Part shown: positions 1 to 13,162 of the stretch, piece after piece
How the letters are laid out: every line of letters starts with the position of its first letter
How positions within the stretch are numbered: position 1 is the first letter of the stretch
Origin: Ailurus styani
Lineage: Eukaryota > Chordata > Mammalia > Carnivora > Ailuridae
Length of the DNA: 64,000 nucleotides
Direction of reading: 5' to 3'
Assembly (NCBI GenBank): GCA_002007465.1
Contig: LNAC01000856.1
Location: 549,478-613,477 of the forward strand
Position numbers and translations under genes: made by a program
Notes under the pieces: model-generated
Seen by the model: the letters and a program-made list of their open reading frames with translations, nothing else
Databases searched by the model: none
What the model was told of the DNA's origin: nothing

Positions 1-56
1 AATCCCACCAGCAAAGTATGAGGGCTCCCATTTCTCCAGTCTTATTAACACTTGTC

Positions 57-167
57 TTTTTTTTTTTTTTTTTTTAAGGAGGCTCTACGACCCTGAGATC
101 AAGACTTGAGCATAGACCAGGAGTCGGATGCTGGATGCTTAACTGACTGAGCCACCCAGGTGCCCCC
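57..167 (-). repeat. CAN-SINE, diverged and short
   Basis: T tract, then tcaagacttgagcatagacc and terminal gagccacccaggtgcccc; the CT-rich middle is missing. Confidence 0.75.
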
Positions 168-299
168 TGTGTCTTTTTGATTATACCCATCCTAGTGGAT
201 GTGAAGTGGTATCTCACTGTGGTTTGGGTCTGCGTTTCCCAGCTGGCTAATGATGTGGCACACCTTTTCATGTGCTTATTTCCAGCTGGCTCTCGAAAG

Positions 300-826
300 C
301 TGATTATAGGCATTTTTTTCCAACCCTGGTAACACAGAGTTACCGTATGACACAGCAAGTCTACACCTAGGCACATACCCAGGAGCACTAAAAACATGTA
401 CACACACACGCACACACACAAATTATACAGGAATGTTCACGGGAGCATTATTCATAATAACCAAAAAAGTAGAACCACTCAAATATCCATCAACTGATGA
501 GTGGACATCAGAATGGACAAACAGAATGTGGTGTATGGTGGAATGAAGTACTGATATATGCTACAAGATGGATTAGTGTTGAAAACATGATGCTAAGTGG
601 GAGAAGGCAGACACAAAGGTCACATGATTCCATTTCTATGAAATATCCAGTATAGGTAAATCCATAGAAACGGAAAGCAGATTGGTGGTTGCCAGAGGCT
701 AGGGGGAGGGTGAATGGAGGGGGAGTAACTGCTTAATGGCTATAAGGTTTTATTTTGGAGTGATGGAAACGTTTGGGCACTAGATGTATGTCACCGAATC
801 GTACACTTCAAAATGGTTCATTCTAG
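300..826 (+). repeat. L1 3' end fragment
   Basis: Typical old L1 3' UTR phrases: attcataataaccaaaaaag, caactgatgagtggac, gtggtgtatggtggaatg, ggttgccagaggctaggggg, cacttcaaaatggttc. It carries an (AC)n tract at 401-420. Confidence 0.85.
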
Positions 827-1030
827 GAGCGCCTGGGTGGCTCAGCCTTTAAGCATCAGACCTTGGATTTCAGCTCAGGTCATGATCCCAAGGTCACGAG
901 ACTGAGCCCCTCGTTGGGCTCTGCACTGGGTGTGGATCCTCCTTAAGGTTCTTTTTCTCCCTCTGCCTCCCCCCACACTTGCACACGCACACCCTCGCTC
1001 TCTCTCTAAAAAAATAAATAAATAAAATTA
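827..1030 (+). repeat. CAN-SINE
   Basis: Head gagcgcctgggtggctcagc; the tail is (TAAA)n. Confidence 0.9.
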
Positions 1031-1269
1031 AGTGGTTAATCCTATATTAATTTCACCAAGAGGGATCTGGAGCTGGCTCTATCTCACCACTGCCTGAAAA
1101 CTTTGTTCCTCCAAATTCAGGAAGATCCCACAGCTCTTGCCTTCTGACATCCTCATGCCACCACCTAGGCCATGACTAACAACTTGAATGGAAAGGGGGG
1201 TGAATGCTGAAGGGTAAACCCTGAAATCTAATAGTATTTCAAATGTCCCCTTCCATCGCCTCTCTGTCT

Positions 1270-1430
1270 ACCTTCCAACTTACATTTACTATTACCTTGC
1301 TTCTCACAACAATTTTATTTGTGGGGAGATTGAGAACTGGGAATAACCTAACCAAGATCACACACAGCTCGGAAGCGCCAGAGATGTGATTTAAACTTTG
1401 GTTTACCCAAGCCTCTGCTCTTATACTGCA
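1270..1430 (+). repeat. MIR fragment
   Basis: Contains aaccaagatcacacacagct, the MIR core pattern. Confidence 0.65.
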
Positions 1431-1625
1431 CTGGAAGCTGAGGGTAGCCATGGGAGTGGTACAAAGCCATGTTCCTTGGGTACCCCCAGGCCATGGGGAG
1501 ACTTCGATGGTGCATAAGTTTGCTTGCCAAAGACTTCAGTCCCATTCCAGAGCTGGTGGCCTTAGGCCTTCTGAGGAACTATGGGGCTGTAGGGCTCCTT
1601 AGCTGTAAGGAATGATATGGCCAGG

Positions 1626-1846
1626 GGGCACCTGGGCGGCACAGTTGATTGAGATTTGGACTCTTGCTTTCGGCTTAGGTCATGATCTTAGGGTGGTGGG
1701 ATCAGCGTCGGGCTCCACACTGGACACGTAGTCGGCTAGCGATTTTCTCTCTCTGCCCCCTGCCCCTCTTGCTTGTGCTCCCTCCCTCTCTCTAAAATAA
1801 ATAGATAAATCTTAAAAAAAAAAAAAGAAAAGAAAAAGAAAGAAAC
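1626..1846 (+). repeat. CAN-SINE
   Basis: Diverged head gggggcacctgggcggcac; tail A-rich with AAAG steps. Confidence 0.85.
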
Positions 1847-1999
1847 GATAAGGCCAGGACCATGGGGCTTCTTCTGATCTGAGGCTTTCTTTGGCATCTT
1901 TTTCAGAAAATTCAAAGAGGAATTTAAATATTTCAGGTTTTGTAGGGAGCCAAGGTGCATATTACTTCTAGGGACCTAAAAGACCATCTTTTCTAAAGA

Positions 2000-2110
2000 C
2001 CATACCAGATGAAGAAACTGAAGCCTCTAGAAGAGAAGTGACTTGTCTAAGATCACATAGCTGGTTCAGTCAAGAACCAAGACTAGATAAGGAAGTAACT
2101 GGAAGAAGTT
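2000..2110 (+). repeat. MIR fragment
   Basis: gaagtgacttgtctaagatc acatagctgg is the MIR core. Confidence 0.7.
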
Positions 2111-2275
2111 TGTCCTCATCCTCAACCTCGCCATTTCCCACTCTTCCTTTTCTTATATTTCTTGCTCAGTTCTCTAGTCTGGATAAGAGAATATCTGGTA
2201 CATTTATCCAAACCAAGGTATATTAAGGTATATTCTTTAAAAAAAAAACAAAAAAACACACAACTTTTTATTATA

Positions 2276-2485
2276 GGGTCACCAGTGTGGCTCAGTCAGT
2301 TAAGTGTCTGACTTTTGCTTTTGACTCAGATCAGATCTCAGGGTTGTAAGATTGAGCCCCGAGTTGGGTTCCACACTCAACAGAATCTGCTTGAGATTCT
2401 CTCTCTCTCTGTCCCTTTGTCCCTCCCCCCTCACTCCTGCATGCACACTCTCTCTAAATAAATAAAAATACAATCTTTTAAAAAA
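2276..2485 (+). repeat. CAN-SINE
   Basis: Head gggtcaccagtgtggctcag; CT tract at 2399-2410. Confidence 0.85.
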
Positions 2486-2607
2486 CCTTATTATAGAATA
2501 TTTGTGCATTTTACTTATTTACAAATTACATATAATTATATCTTCTTTACTTTTTTCTCTATTGCTAGAATATGTTAAAGCAAGTCCTACGTGGCAAGGT
2601 ATATATT

Positions 2608-2765
2608 CTTTTTTTTAAGTTTTTTTTTTTTTTTTTTTTTTATTTTNGGGGTGGGGCAGAGAGAGAAGCAGACTCCCTCCTGGGCAGGGAAGCCGTCGCA
2701 GGACTCGATTCCAGGACCTGAGCCAAAGGCAGCTGCTTAACCGGCTGAGCCACCCAGGTGCCCCT
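2608..2765 (-). repeat. CAN-SINE
   Basis: Long T tract with one ambiguous base (2647); ends gagccacccaggtgcccc. Confidence 0.85.
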
Positions 2766-3754
2766 GGGATTATTTTAATGAGGATGCTGTGAACAAAATG
2801 AAAACGAGGGAGATTTTATTATTGTTCCATTCATGCATGAGCAAAGAAGAAACTCTCACAGGTTGGTTTAGCCAAATATTTTGAAGGCAGTGAGAAGGGA
2901 GCTTGAGGAAACTAGCCTTCAAAGAATTTAACAGATTGTACCTGCACGTTTTGTGTCACTGACTGTAACTTAAACCTGCTGGGTGTGACCATGTATTTCT
3001 GATCATTAAAAAGGGCGTTGGATCCAGGTTGGGACTCTAGTTCGGCAGACGGTGCCGCCAGGGAAACTGGGTCCGGGACACGTGGGGTCTATACCACCTC
3101 TGACGACTGCATGTGCATCTAGTTATTTCAAAACAAAATGTTTCGTCAGAAAACAGATAACTAGCCTGAAGATCATCCCTCTGAATTAAACCGGAAAACT
3201 GCTGTAAGGATGTTTTTTAGCTTCAAACAAATGTCCACTTTCTGAAGCATCCAAACACACTCCACAACTTGTTTAACCAGAAAGTATCTTTCTTCTTCCC
3301 TCTCCTCTCCACCCCTTCCCTGCCATCCCCTCCCGGTCCCCTTCCCCTTTCCCTTCCTTCCTCCTGCCTTTTTGTTCTTTCAATGGGGGTTGCAGGTTTG
3401 CGGAAGGCTTTCTTTTAGACGTTGAATGCTGCCATCTGCTGGCCGAGGGGCAGCACTCGGCTGGGGAAAGGAAATCTTTCTTCCGGACCCACAGCAGACG
3501 AAAACCCCACACAACTCAAGGAACCAGACGCACAATCCAAAAAGCAACTGAAAGACTTTTATGGCTTATTATATCACTCACAAATGGATTTTTTTTCAGA
3601 TGTAAGTAAAATGTGATTATTTCGGGAAATGTGTGAAGTCTGGAAAGGTCGGTGTGGGAAAACACCCATTTCCTATTGTTCTCAAATTCTAATGCATGAT
3701 GGTGTCTTTTTCCCAATCTTTAGGGCTTTTTTTTTCTTGCAACACTCTGAATTT

Positions 3755-4760
3755 CAGTCAACAAATATTGATTAGCACCTTCTATATACTAGGCATTTTG
3801 TTATGCGCTGGAGATAAAAACAGTGAAGAAAAAAAATCAAGGACGTCCTTGCCCTCGTAGTGCTTACATTCAAGGGCAGAGGCAAAAATCAACAAACGAA
3901 GATAGCATCAAATGTTATAGAACAATAAATGCTGTAAAGAAAGGGGCGCCTGGGTGGCTCAGTCCATTAAGTGTCTGCCTTAGGGCTTAGGTCATGGTCC
4001 CAGGGTCCTGGGATTGAGTCCCAGCCCCATTGTAGGGCTCCCTGCTGAGCAGGGAATCTCCTTCTCCCTGTCCCTCTACCCCTCCCCCTGCTTGTGCTCT
4101 CTCTCTCTCTCTGATTTATATGTAAAATAAAAGAAATCTTTAAAAAAATGCTGTAAAGAGAAAGAAAGCATGATAAGGGGACAGAGCGATTGCAGTACTA
4201 TTTTAAGTAGGGTGGTCATGGACAGTCTCTGAGGTGGTAGAAGCAATATTTGTCTTCGGGTTTTTTTGTTTGTTTGCTTGTTTCTGTTTTGTTATTGTTG
4301 TTTTGGTTTTGGGGTTTTTTTTTGACAAACCCTTGTGTTGAGGGTTGACTTTCAATAGATTGCAGTAAGGGAGCTGCTCTGCTCTGTACAAGAAGCAGAG
4401 AAGCCCCCCAAACCCGGAAGCAGGCTGTCTACAAATGGTTTGGCACCAGGTTCCCCACAAACGAACGTGTGTTGCGTGACAGGGGACAGGAAAGGGGCGG
4501 CTGAGAAGTGATATTTGAACAGAAACCTGAATGATCAGAAGAAGGGAGCCTTGCAAACGTCTGGAGGAAGAGTCTTCTGGGGGAAAGCAGCCAAGGCTGA
4601 TAGAGAGGCAGGTGCAAAACACTCTGAGGCGGGAGCATCGTCCTGGTTAGAGGCACAACACGAAAGCTAGTGTGGCTGGAAAGGCACATAGGAGAAGAAA
4701 ATTGGAAGGAAGGAAGAGAAGAGGACGAAGCCAAGTATCAAATCCCAAAGGGGCCAAATC
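3755..4760 (-). repeat. L2 LINE, antisense, split by a SINE
   Basis: Plus strand gcgctggagataaaaacagtg, cttgccctcgtagtgcttac, agtagggtggtcatggac, gatatttgaacagaaacctg, aaaacactctgaggcggg, ctagtgtggctgg matches reversed L2. The SINE is at 3943-4149. Confidence 0.75.
3943..4149 (+). repeat. CAN-SINE in L2
   Basis: Flanked by a target duplication aaatgctgtaaagaaa (one mismatch, right copy atgctgtaaagagaaa). Confidence 0.92.
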
Positions 4761-5319
4761 ACGTACAGACAACTTTGTAGTGTTTTCCTGCATTTAAACC
4801 CATGTAACATAGCAGAGCTGCATATTGAAGGAACGAACAGGATCCAAAGTTGGCAAAGGAGCAAAAGAACGTCCCAGAGAGAGGTGCGACTGAAGCAAAG
4901 GCGTGCGTGGTAAGAGTTTGGGTTCTGGGACTTGAGACATTTGGGCTCAAAAGCCAGCTCTGCCATGTCCAGTTCCATGACCACCCCTACCCCAACCAGT
5001 GAACAGAATGGGATCCCTTGGTACATCCTGGGCCCTAGATCTAGCAAACCTAAGATCAGAGGGTGGCTGCAGTGAGAGAGGGCAGCAGATACAGACAAGC
5101 AGGGGGGTCCTCCAACATCCACTCTCATCCCCTGGAGACAGTATTAGAGCAGAAATGGAGAGGAGCGGGGAGAGTGCACGTACCTGACGTCCGTAAAAAG
5201 TGATAAGCAGAAAGGTTGAAACAGAAGACAGGGAGACGGGGTGGGCCCTACAGTTTCTACCTGGTCTTGGGTGGGACTTTTAGTTACCACCAGGCAGGCT
5301 GGTAGTGCACAGTCTCACA

Positions 5320-5450
5320 CTGTAGCTTGCATCATGCAGACTGCTGGGGCCCACACCTGGAGTTTCAGATTCTGTAGGGCTGGGGTGAGCCTGGAGAGTT
5401 TGCACTGTCCCGAGTGATGCCGATGACGCTGGTTTGAGGACCTCACTTCA
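5320..5450 (+). mobile_element. MER5A-like fragment
   Basis: Reads catgcagactgctggggccc, gtttcagattctgtaggg, ggtttgaggacc: a diverged MER5A. Confidence 0.55.
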
Positions 5451-5466
5451 AAAATGAATACTATAT

Positions 5467-5665
5467 GGGGCGCCTGGGTGGCTCAGTCGGTTAAGTATCT
5501 GCCTTCGGCTCAGGTCATGATCTCAGGTCCTGGGATCGAGCCCCCCGTGGGGCTCCCTGCTCTGCAGGAAGCCTGCTCCCTCTCCCTCTCCCCCTGCTTG
5601 TGTTCCCTCTCTTGCTGTCTCACCCTCTCTATCAAATAAATAAATAGAATCTTAAAAAAAAAAAT
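5467..5665 (+). repeat. CAN-SINE
   Basis: Nearly complete; head ggggcgcctgggtggctcag. Confidence 0.92.
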
Positions 5666-6950
5666 GAAAACTTAAAAAAAAACCCAAATGTTTAAAAAAA
5701 ATTAATGCTATGATTGGTGCCAAACGAGGGAAACATGGAAAATTCAGTCAGCCTGTTTCTTGGTTCGTGTATTGACAAATATAGCTAGAGTGTCTCTCTC
5801 TTGGCATTGACCAAACTGGTTGTTTACACTCCTGTACTTCTTACGCTATTCAAGGTAGAGAGAGAGATGTGTGAGTTGTATGGCTGCTGTTTAATATAGA
5901 AAAGACACCATGGCTACTATTTAAAATAGAAAAGAGACCACCTGGAGCTTGGAAGATATTACGAAGTTCGTTGACTTATGCTGTTTCTCTTTACCCAACA
6001 TTATCCATCAGCCAGCAAGACATTGAAAACAATGTCTATCCCACATTCTCTGTTGATGAGGGTATGAGTAAAACAAGCCTCACCTATTCTGTACATATTC
6101 TGTACAGCACTTTATCAATGTGTGTAACATTCTGAATAAGTACTACTTTATCTAGAAATTCTACTTCCAGAAAATTGTTCATATGGAACAAACTAGAGTC
6201 TCACAGCAAAGATAGAGCTACACAGATGCTCATCACAAGTTTAATTTACAAAAATTCAAACTAGATGCAGCCTAAACATCTAGCAATGGGGAACTGGGTA
6301 CATACTGTGGAAAGAAAGCTTTGCTACTGAGGAAATCTTCGTGTCCAGAAAATAAATATGGAGGTAGAGATCAGCAGTGTTATGTATATGATTTTTTTCT
6401 TGGTATTTTGTGTTTTCTAAAATTTCTTTAATGAACATGTATTGTTTTTGCGATCTGAAGAGACATTCTTTCCCCAAATCACTTGCTACAAATTACACTC
6501 TGAAGCTTCACGCATATTGTCATTCTCTATATTCAAGATTAGGAATTGGCGGCATAGCTACGAAAAAGTGTAACAGACCTTGGATCAAACTCGTGATTGC
6601 TTTGCTTTTCAACATGATGTTATTAGTAGGAGAGTCTTTACCACTTGTTAATTTGGTTCAGAAAACAACGGTATAAATGAGCCAGACTAGAATCTAGCTA
6701 TTCCTGTATTTCTATAGTGTATTTCATGTTCCTTGCACAAATAACTATTAAATATGAGGACCGAATTTATTAAATTAGGCTAAAAACCACCAGACCTACG
6801 TGGAAGTACCAAGGAATTATAAAACGGTATTTTTAGGGTACTGTAGCAACAGGCTTAGCTGGACAACAGCTGACATCCAAATTACACTTTGATAGTCCGT
6901 CTGCATCAGGATCATCATTACTTTGGACCCCAAGTATCAATAGAAAGGAA
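5666..6950. other. Intergenic, downstream of LUZP4
   Basis: AT-rich; 6100-6420 resembles an old L1 end (tctagaaattctacttccag, aacatctagcaatggggaac). ORFs are short and random; nothing else is recognised. Confidence 0.5.
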
Positions 6951-6954
6951 AAGA

Positions 6955-7584
6955 GTCACGTTTACATTTAAACTTTATTAACTTAATGTGTTCATGGAAA
7001 ATGACAGTAGAAGAATTTGAAATTCTTATAAGTTCATGTCAAAAGCAAAAGCACAATTTCCAAAAACAAAAATAAAAAGGCTTGGCTACAAATTTCTTTT
7101 TAATAAAGAGTAGAATCCAAACTTACTAACTTTTGAGGCAGAGACTATTTCATCACAAAAGATACTTATCAATAATTTTGCTCTCCTGTTGAAAGAGAGT
7201 CTACTTAGGATTCATATGTGGGTTCTAGAGCTCAAGGAACAAATTAAACCAAAGAAATTCTCTAATGTTCAGAAGACACGTCATTCTGGAAACAAAACTG
7301 TCTTCCTAATATCTCTCCTTCCAAATCACCTTTCCTACTTCTTACTCATCTTCCTGTTCTTTTATGCAAACAAATTAAGTATTTTTTTCTTTTAGGTAAA
7401 CACTAAAAGATTATATTTTGATCTATATTATATTTAGATCTATGTGAATTATAGATTATTCATATCAAAGCTTACTTATTCAAGAAGAATTACATTAACA
7501 AGAGCAGCAAAAAGTTAAATACTGAAAGAATACATCTAGGCTCTAGCATTAATTCATTACAATATCTCTGTTAACAGCAAACCT
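6955..7584 (-). other. LUZP4: LUZP4 3' UTR (probable)
   Basis: Sequence following the stop codon on the minus strand, free of recognisable repeats. A canonical AATAAA (plus strand TTTATT, 6974-6979) would place cleavage near 6955; an ATTAAA at 7104-7099 is an alternative. The end is inferred. Confidence 0.5.
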
Positions 7585-7683
7585 TTAAGGGGAAGGGGCT
7601 TTTTGGTCTTCAGAACTGACATTTGGTTCTGGTGTTTTCTTCATTTTCAGCTTAGAGAATCTTTCATTGAGTGAAATCTTAGT
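7585..7683 (-). CDS. LUZP4: LUZP4 exon 8 (UIF-like C-terminus and stop)
   Basis: Acceptor ttttctttccttcacag, the best polypyrimidine tract in the gene. It encodes TKISLNERFSKLKMKKTPEP, then 12 residues and TAA at 7587-7585. SLNERF is the conserved core found near the C-terminus of UIF/FYTTD1 (TLNERFG, from memory) and the N-terminus of CHTOP (SLNERFT), both UAP56/TREX-associated proteins. Confidence 0.85.
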   Translation of the reverse strand, partial: TKISLNERFSKLKMKKTPEPNVSSEDQKAPSP

Positions 7684-10600
7684 CTGTGAAGGAAAGAAAA
7701 GTTATGACTTCAGTGGGTCAATGTTAAAAAATAGTCAGGGAACTTGGTTATTGAAGTAGATAGGGAGGGGAGAGTTGGAGAAGACTGGGAGTGACCAGGG
7801 AAAGACCATGAGTTTGAAGAGACTGCATAGAGCTCTTCTCTGTGACCCTAAAATCATGAAAGAGTTGGCCTGATCTATGGTATAACCACCTCTTGGGTTC
7901 TTAGGCTAAACAGTTGTCCTTAAAGGGCTTCAACTGAAGAGGTAACAAAGAAAGCATACAGTTGTCCACAGAGTGAGTGGGTAAGCTTCCACAGTGGGAT
8001 GAGTGGCAGGCTTACTTCCATGCAATGGAGATTAAATGCCTCAACTATGCTCAGGAGTTTGGTCATCTGCCTTGTGAAGACACCCCTAGGGCTAAGTGAC
8101 TTCCAATTGGTGTTTTTAGTCCATAACCAGCTGGAATACCGCAGAGATCTCCCGAGACTTAACTTCCAGTCTCTTCCTTATATAGACTGCCACTGAGCCT
8201 AAGTTTCTCTCTCCATCTTCAAGAAAGAGCTTTTTACAGGTGAGTTAATACAGCAATCAGTGCCTTAAACTGGGGTACTACCTAAAACAAGTGGACTGGC
8301 TTAGTAATCAGGCAGTGGACAGCAAGGAAACTGATCTTGGACGTTGGAAAGATGGAGGCCCAAGTTATGCAGTGACAAAATATTTGGTAAAATCATCATT
8401 TGCAGTAACTAAAAAAGCAGACCTATTGTCTACCATGCTTGTAGCTCTAGGGAAAGAGTTGATAAGTAGAACATTAGTAATAAAATCAGAGAAATAGTAA
8501 GTATTATAGTAATTTTTTAAAAAAGAAATATGCTCAGTCAAGAATTTGTTTGCAGGGCACCTGGGTGGCTCAGTCTGGTTAAGCAGCTGCCTTCAGCTCA
8601 GGTCATGATCCCGGGGTCCTGGGATTGAGCCCCACATCAAGCTCCCTGCTCAGTGGGGAGTCTGCTTCTCCCGCTGCCTCTGCCCCTCCCCCCTGCTCAT
8701 CCTCACGCTCTCTCTCGCACTCTCACTCTCTCTCAAAATAATTAATAAAATCATTAAAAAAAAAAAGAAAAAGAAATAGCTTTTTAACACCACCCTAAAA
8801 CCTAAGTCAGAAGCCAGACTGATACTGCTCTGAGGCAGAGGTCGTCTCTCCAATATTATATATTGCCCGTTTCCCACATCTGGGTCATCTGCTTTTACAT
8901 GGAACACAATCAGAATACGGATGGAACAAGGTGCTCTGGTTAATTTAACCTGTTGCTAACTGAAGGTCAGCAGATCATTCTTTTGATTTCAACCCCTGCT
9001 GTGAAAATCTGTAAAAATACATTAGTTGTTTTGTTTGTTTGTTTTTGTTTTTGTTTTTTCTTTAGTACACGGTCTGGTTAACAGAATGTCTCCTTGGCAG
9101 GTGAGAACCCTGTTGAGCCTTAAGGCCACTACAGATGTAAATGCACAGTAGACTGAGCTAAATCCATGTGTGACTTGAAGTTTAACAAAATGAGTAATGG
9201 AGGTCAGCTTATTTTCTTGTGTCTTTCACAAAGGGGAAATACAGGGAAAACGTTTCTTGTGTATTAAAGGGCTCCAGATAGGCTTTGGTTAACCAATTTC
9301 TTTTTCCTATACATAAAAGATAACCCTTGCATATACTTAACATAGACATGGATTCTTGAACATCCCATGGGCAAGCTTATGGTACAATTCTATTGTATTT
9401 ACCTGATTACCAGTCCCTCGAAAGTTGAGTTTCATGTATTTTCCTCTGGGCTGGTGCCGGGAACTCTTGGTTGCAGTTTTTTTACTTTTTGCGAGTGAAG
9501 TTTTAGCCTCACGTTTCATGCATCTGTCAATTAAGTATAATATTTAATAAAAATATATTTGACAGGCACTAATTAGATGAGCAACTTCAGGCCCTTCAAT
9601 TTAGCCTCTCTAGGTCTCTTTTCCACCAGCTATATAATGAAAAAGGTATACTAAGAATCATCAAAGTTCCTTTTAGTATTAAGATTCCAAATACTGGGGC
9701 TCCTGGGGGGTGCAGTAGGTCTGACCCCTGGTTTTGGCTCAGGTTGAGATTTCAGGGTAATGACCTCAGGGTTGTGAGATCAAGCCCCATGTGGGGCTCC
9801 ACACATAGGGGCTCCACAGCCTAAGATTCCCTCTCCTTCTGGCCCTCCCCACTTTATCTCTCTCAAATAAATAAATTAATTTTTAAAAAATTCCAGGGCG
9901 CCTGGGTGGCTCAGTCTGTTAAGCAGCTGACTCTTGATTTGGACTCAGGTCATGATCTCAGGATGCTGGGATGGAGCCCCACATCAGGCTCCATGCTCTG
10001 GGGAGTCAGCTTGAGATTCTCTCTTCCCCTTCCTTTGCTCCTCCCCCCACTTTCTCTCTCTCTCTCAAATAAATAAATTAATCTTTTTAAAAAAAGACTC
10101 CAAGTACCAAAACTAGGAATGTTTGCATAGTATCCAAGAGGATCATTTGCATGCCTTAATCTAGCCTTTTTAATATTGTTACTTCAAAACCCCTAGATGA
10201 GTTTTGCTACTATCTAAATGCCAAAGCAGCTTTGCTATTATTTCAGTATGGTCATTACTATAAGCATTTTGGAACAAAAGCAGCCAGATCTTCCATATAT
10301 AAAGAAAATACATTAGTAATTGCCTTGGGCTCAGGGGGAGGGAGGGAAAGGAGTTAATGGAAAGTGACTACTAATGGGTACAAGGAGTTTCTTTTGGGGA
10401 TAATGAAAACATTGTAAAATTAGATTATGGTGATGGTGACATAACTCTATTAATATACTACAAGCCATTGAATTGTATACTCTAAGTGGGTGAACTTTAT
10501 GGTATGAAAATTATATCTCAATACAGTTGTTATTAAAAAAGTAGCCAGGGGGCGCCTGGGTGGCTCAGTCATCAGGCGTCTGACTTCTGCTCTGTCCTGA

Positions 10601-13123
10601 CCCTGGGATTCTGGGATTGAGCCTGACATCCGGCTCCCTGCTCAGTGGGCCTGCTTCTCCCTCTCCCTCTGCCTGCCGCTCCCCCTGCTGTGCTCTCTCT
10701 CTGTCAAGTGACTAGGTGAAATCTTTAAAAAAAAAAAAAAAGTAGCCAGAACACATGGATGCATAGAAATTAAGAGAAAAAGCAGCCTGGCTATCCAAAA
10801 ATTTTCATTCTGCCATGTTGCAAGGGTATCCTTTACCTAGCACCTCCTGAATGGCTGATGGTAGGTCTGGTTCTTGTTCTGTCTTTATTATAACAGCTCT
10901 TCATGAAAATAAATAGCACAGAAGTTTTTTTTAAGTGGATGGTTATAAGAGTTCAAGGGAGAATATTGACCACATGTCTTGTCTTCATCTGTTTGGGCTA
11001 CTATAAATAAATAGACTGGGTGGCTTATAAACAACAAACATTTATTTTTCATGGTTCTGGAGGCTGGGAAGTCGAAGATTAAGGTGCCGGTCTAATCAGG
11101 TTCTGAAAAATGCCCTCTTCTGGAATATAGACTGCCAACTTCTAGCTGTGGCCTCACGTGGTAGAAGGGACCAGGGAGCTCTGTGGGGTCTCTTTTATAA
11201 AAACACTAATCCACCTTGGGTCCACCCTTATGTCCTAATCACCTCCCAAAGGCCCTACTCCTAACGCCTTCACATGGGGCACCAGGACTTCAACATATGA
11301 ATTTTGGGGGCACTCAAACATTCAGACCAGAGCACGTAGTCACGCTCTATGAGAGGTAGAGAAAACCAAAGCCTAACTGCTGTGTGGTTATCTTGATGTT
11401 GCTAGTTAAGTTGCTGTAGTCAGCAGTTTTAAATAAGTCAGGTATTGTTTTCACTGTTGCTTTTTTTCTGGTTATAAATACTGTTCCTTTGAGGACACAA
11501 TTGGACCAAAACCCGTGTTTGATTTGGCAAAAAGAGAGAGTGCTCTGAGTAATTAAATAAATACTGGTTTGCTAATTAACTTTTAGTTATACTTTCCTTT
11601 TCTTTGACAACATTCCATAGACTGTGGACATGTTTTTTTGATTTGTTGAACACAATATATTACATTCTAAATTTGAAAAGCGGGTAAGTGTAACATTCTA
11701 GATGTGGTAGGCAGAATTCCAAAAATAGTCTCCAAACGGTTGCCTCAGAACTGTGAATATGATGAGAAATCACATCCATGGCAAAAAGAGGCCTTGTAGA
11801 TGTAATTAAAGTTACCAGTCAACTGACTTTAAAAGAGGGAGATTGGGGCACCTGGGTGGCTCAGTCATTGGGCATCTGCCTTCAGCTCAGGACTCCCAGA
11901 GTCCTGGGATCAAGCCCCGCATCAGGATCCCTGCTCAGGGGGAAGCCTGCTTCTCCCTCTCCCCCTGCTTGTGTTCCCTCTGTCACTGTGTCTCTGTCAA
12001 ATAAATAAATAAAATCTTTAAAATAATAATAATAAATAAATAGGGAGATTATCCTGGTTTATCTGGGCTGGCCTAATCTAATCATGTGAGAAAAACAAAA
12101 AAAGGGGGCAAAAAAAGAAGTCAGAATGATTCAAAGAGAAGGAGAAGCACCCGGCTGACTCAGTTGATAGAGCATGGACTCTTGATCTTGGGTGTCAGTT
12201 TAAGTGCCACATTAGGTGTAGAGATTACTTAAAAAAAAAGAAAAATCTTAAAAGAAAAGAAAAGAAAAGAAAACCAAGATGAGGCCCCTGAGTGGCTCAC
12301 TTGGTTAAATGTCTGCCTTTCTCTCGGGTCATGATCTCAGGGTCCTGGGATCGAGCCCCACATTGGGCTCCCTGCTCAGTAGAGAGTCTGCTTCTCCCTC
12401 TCCCTCTCCCCCTTTCCTCTGCTTGTGCTTTCTCTCTCTCTCAAATAAATAAATAAGATCTTTAAAAACTATAACAACAACAAAGAATGAGAAGGACGTG
12501 ACATGTTGTTGCTGGTTTGAGGATGGAAGGGGCCCGCAAGAAAGGGAATTCCGGCTACCTCTAGAAGCAGGGTGATCCCTGGCTGACAGCCAGCTAGGAA
12601 ACAGAAACCTCATTCCCAGAACCTCCAGGAACTAAACTTTTCCAACAACTAAAGTGAGCTTGGAAGTGGACTCTTCCCTCGAGCCTCCAGGTGAGAGTAC
12701 AGCCCAGGACCAGCAACAGGATTTCAGTTCCAGGAGGCCCTAGGTAGAAAACCAGCCCAGTGCACCTGGACATTTGAGCTGTAGGACTCTGAGATAATAA
12801 AGGAGCGCTGTTTTAAGCGGCTTGTGGCAATTTGTTTAAGCAGCAATAGAAAACTAATATGGCTAGGCTTTTAAAGAATGTAACCTCGTCTTTACTTGTA
12901 CTGGTGGAGAGATACTACAGAAGAGGAGAGGGGTGCCTGGGTGGCTCAGTTGGTTGAACATCTTGACTCTTGATTTCCACTCAGGTCATGATCTCCGGGT
13001 CGTGGGATTGAGTGCCCCCAAACCCCCCAGGGCTCTGTGCTCAATGAGGAGTCTGCTTTTCTCCCTCTCCCTCTGCCCTACCCTCTACCCGTGCTTTCTT
13101 TCCCTCTCTCTCTCACTCTGAAA

Positions 13124-13162
<39 letters not shown>

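Larger units (their letters stand above)
11700..12865 (+). repeat. MaLR-like LTR split by three SINEs
   Basis: Pieces gtggtaggcagaattcc..., gggagattatcctggtttat... and cggctacctctagaagcagg...gataataaaggagcgctgttttaagc...agcagcaatagaaaactaat are in order around SINEs at 11845-12042, 12147-12240 and 12281-12470. Confidence 0.7.
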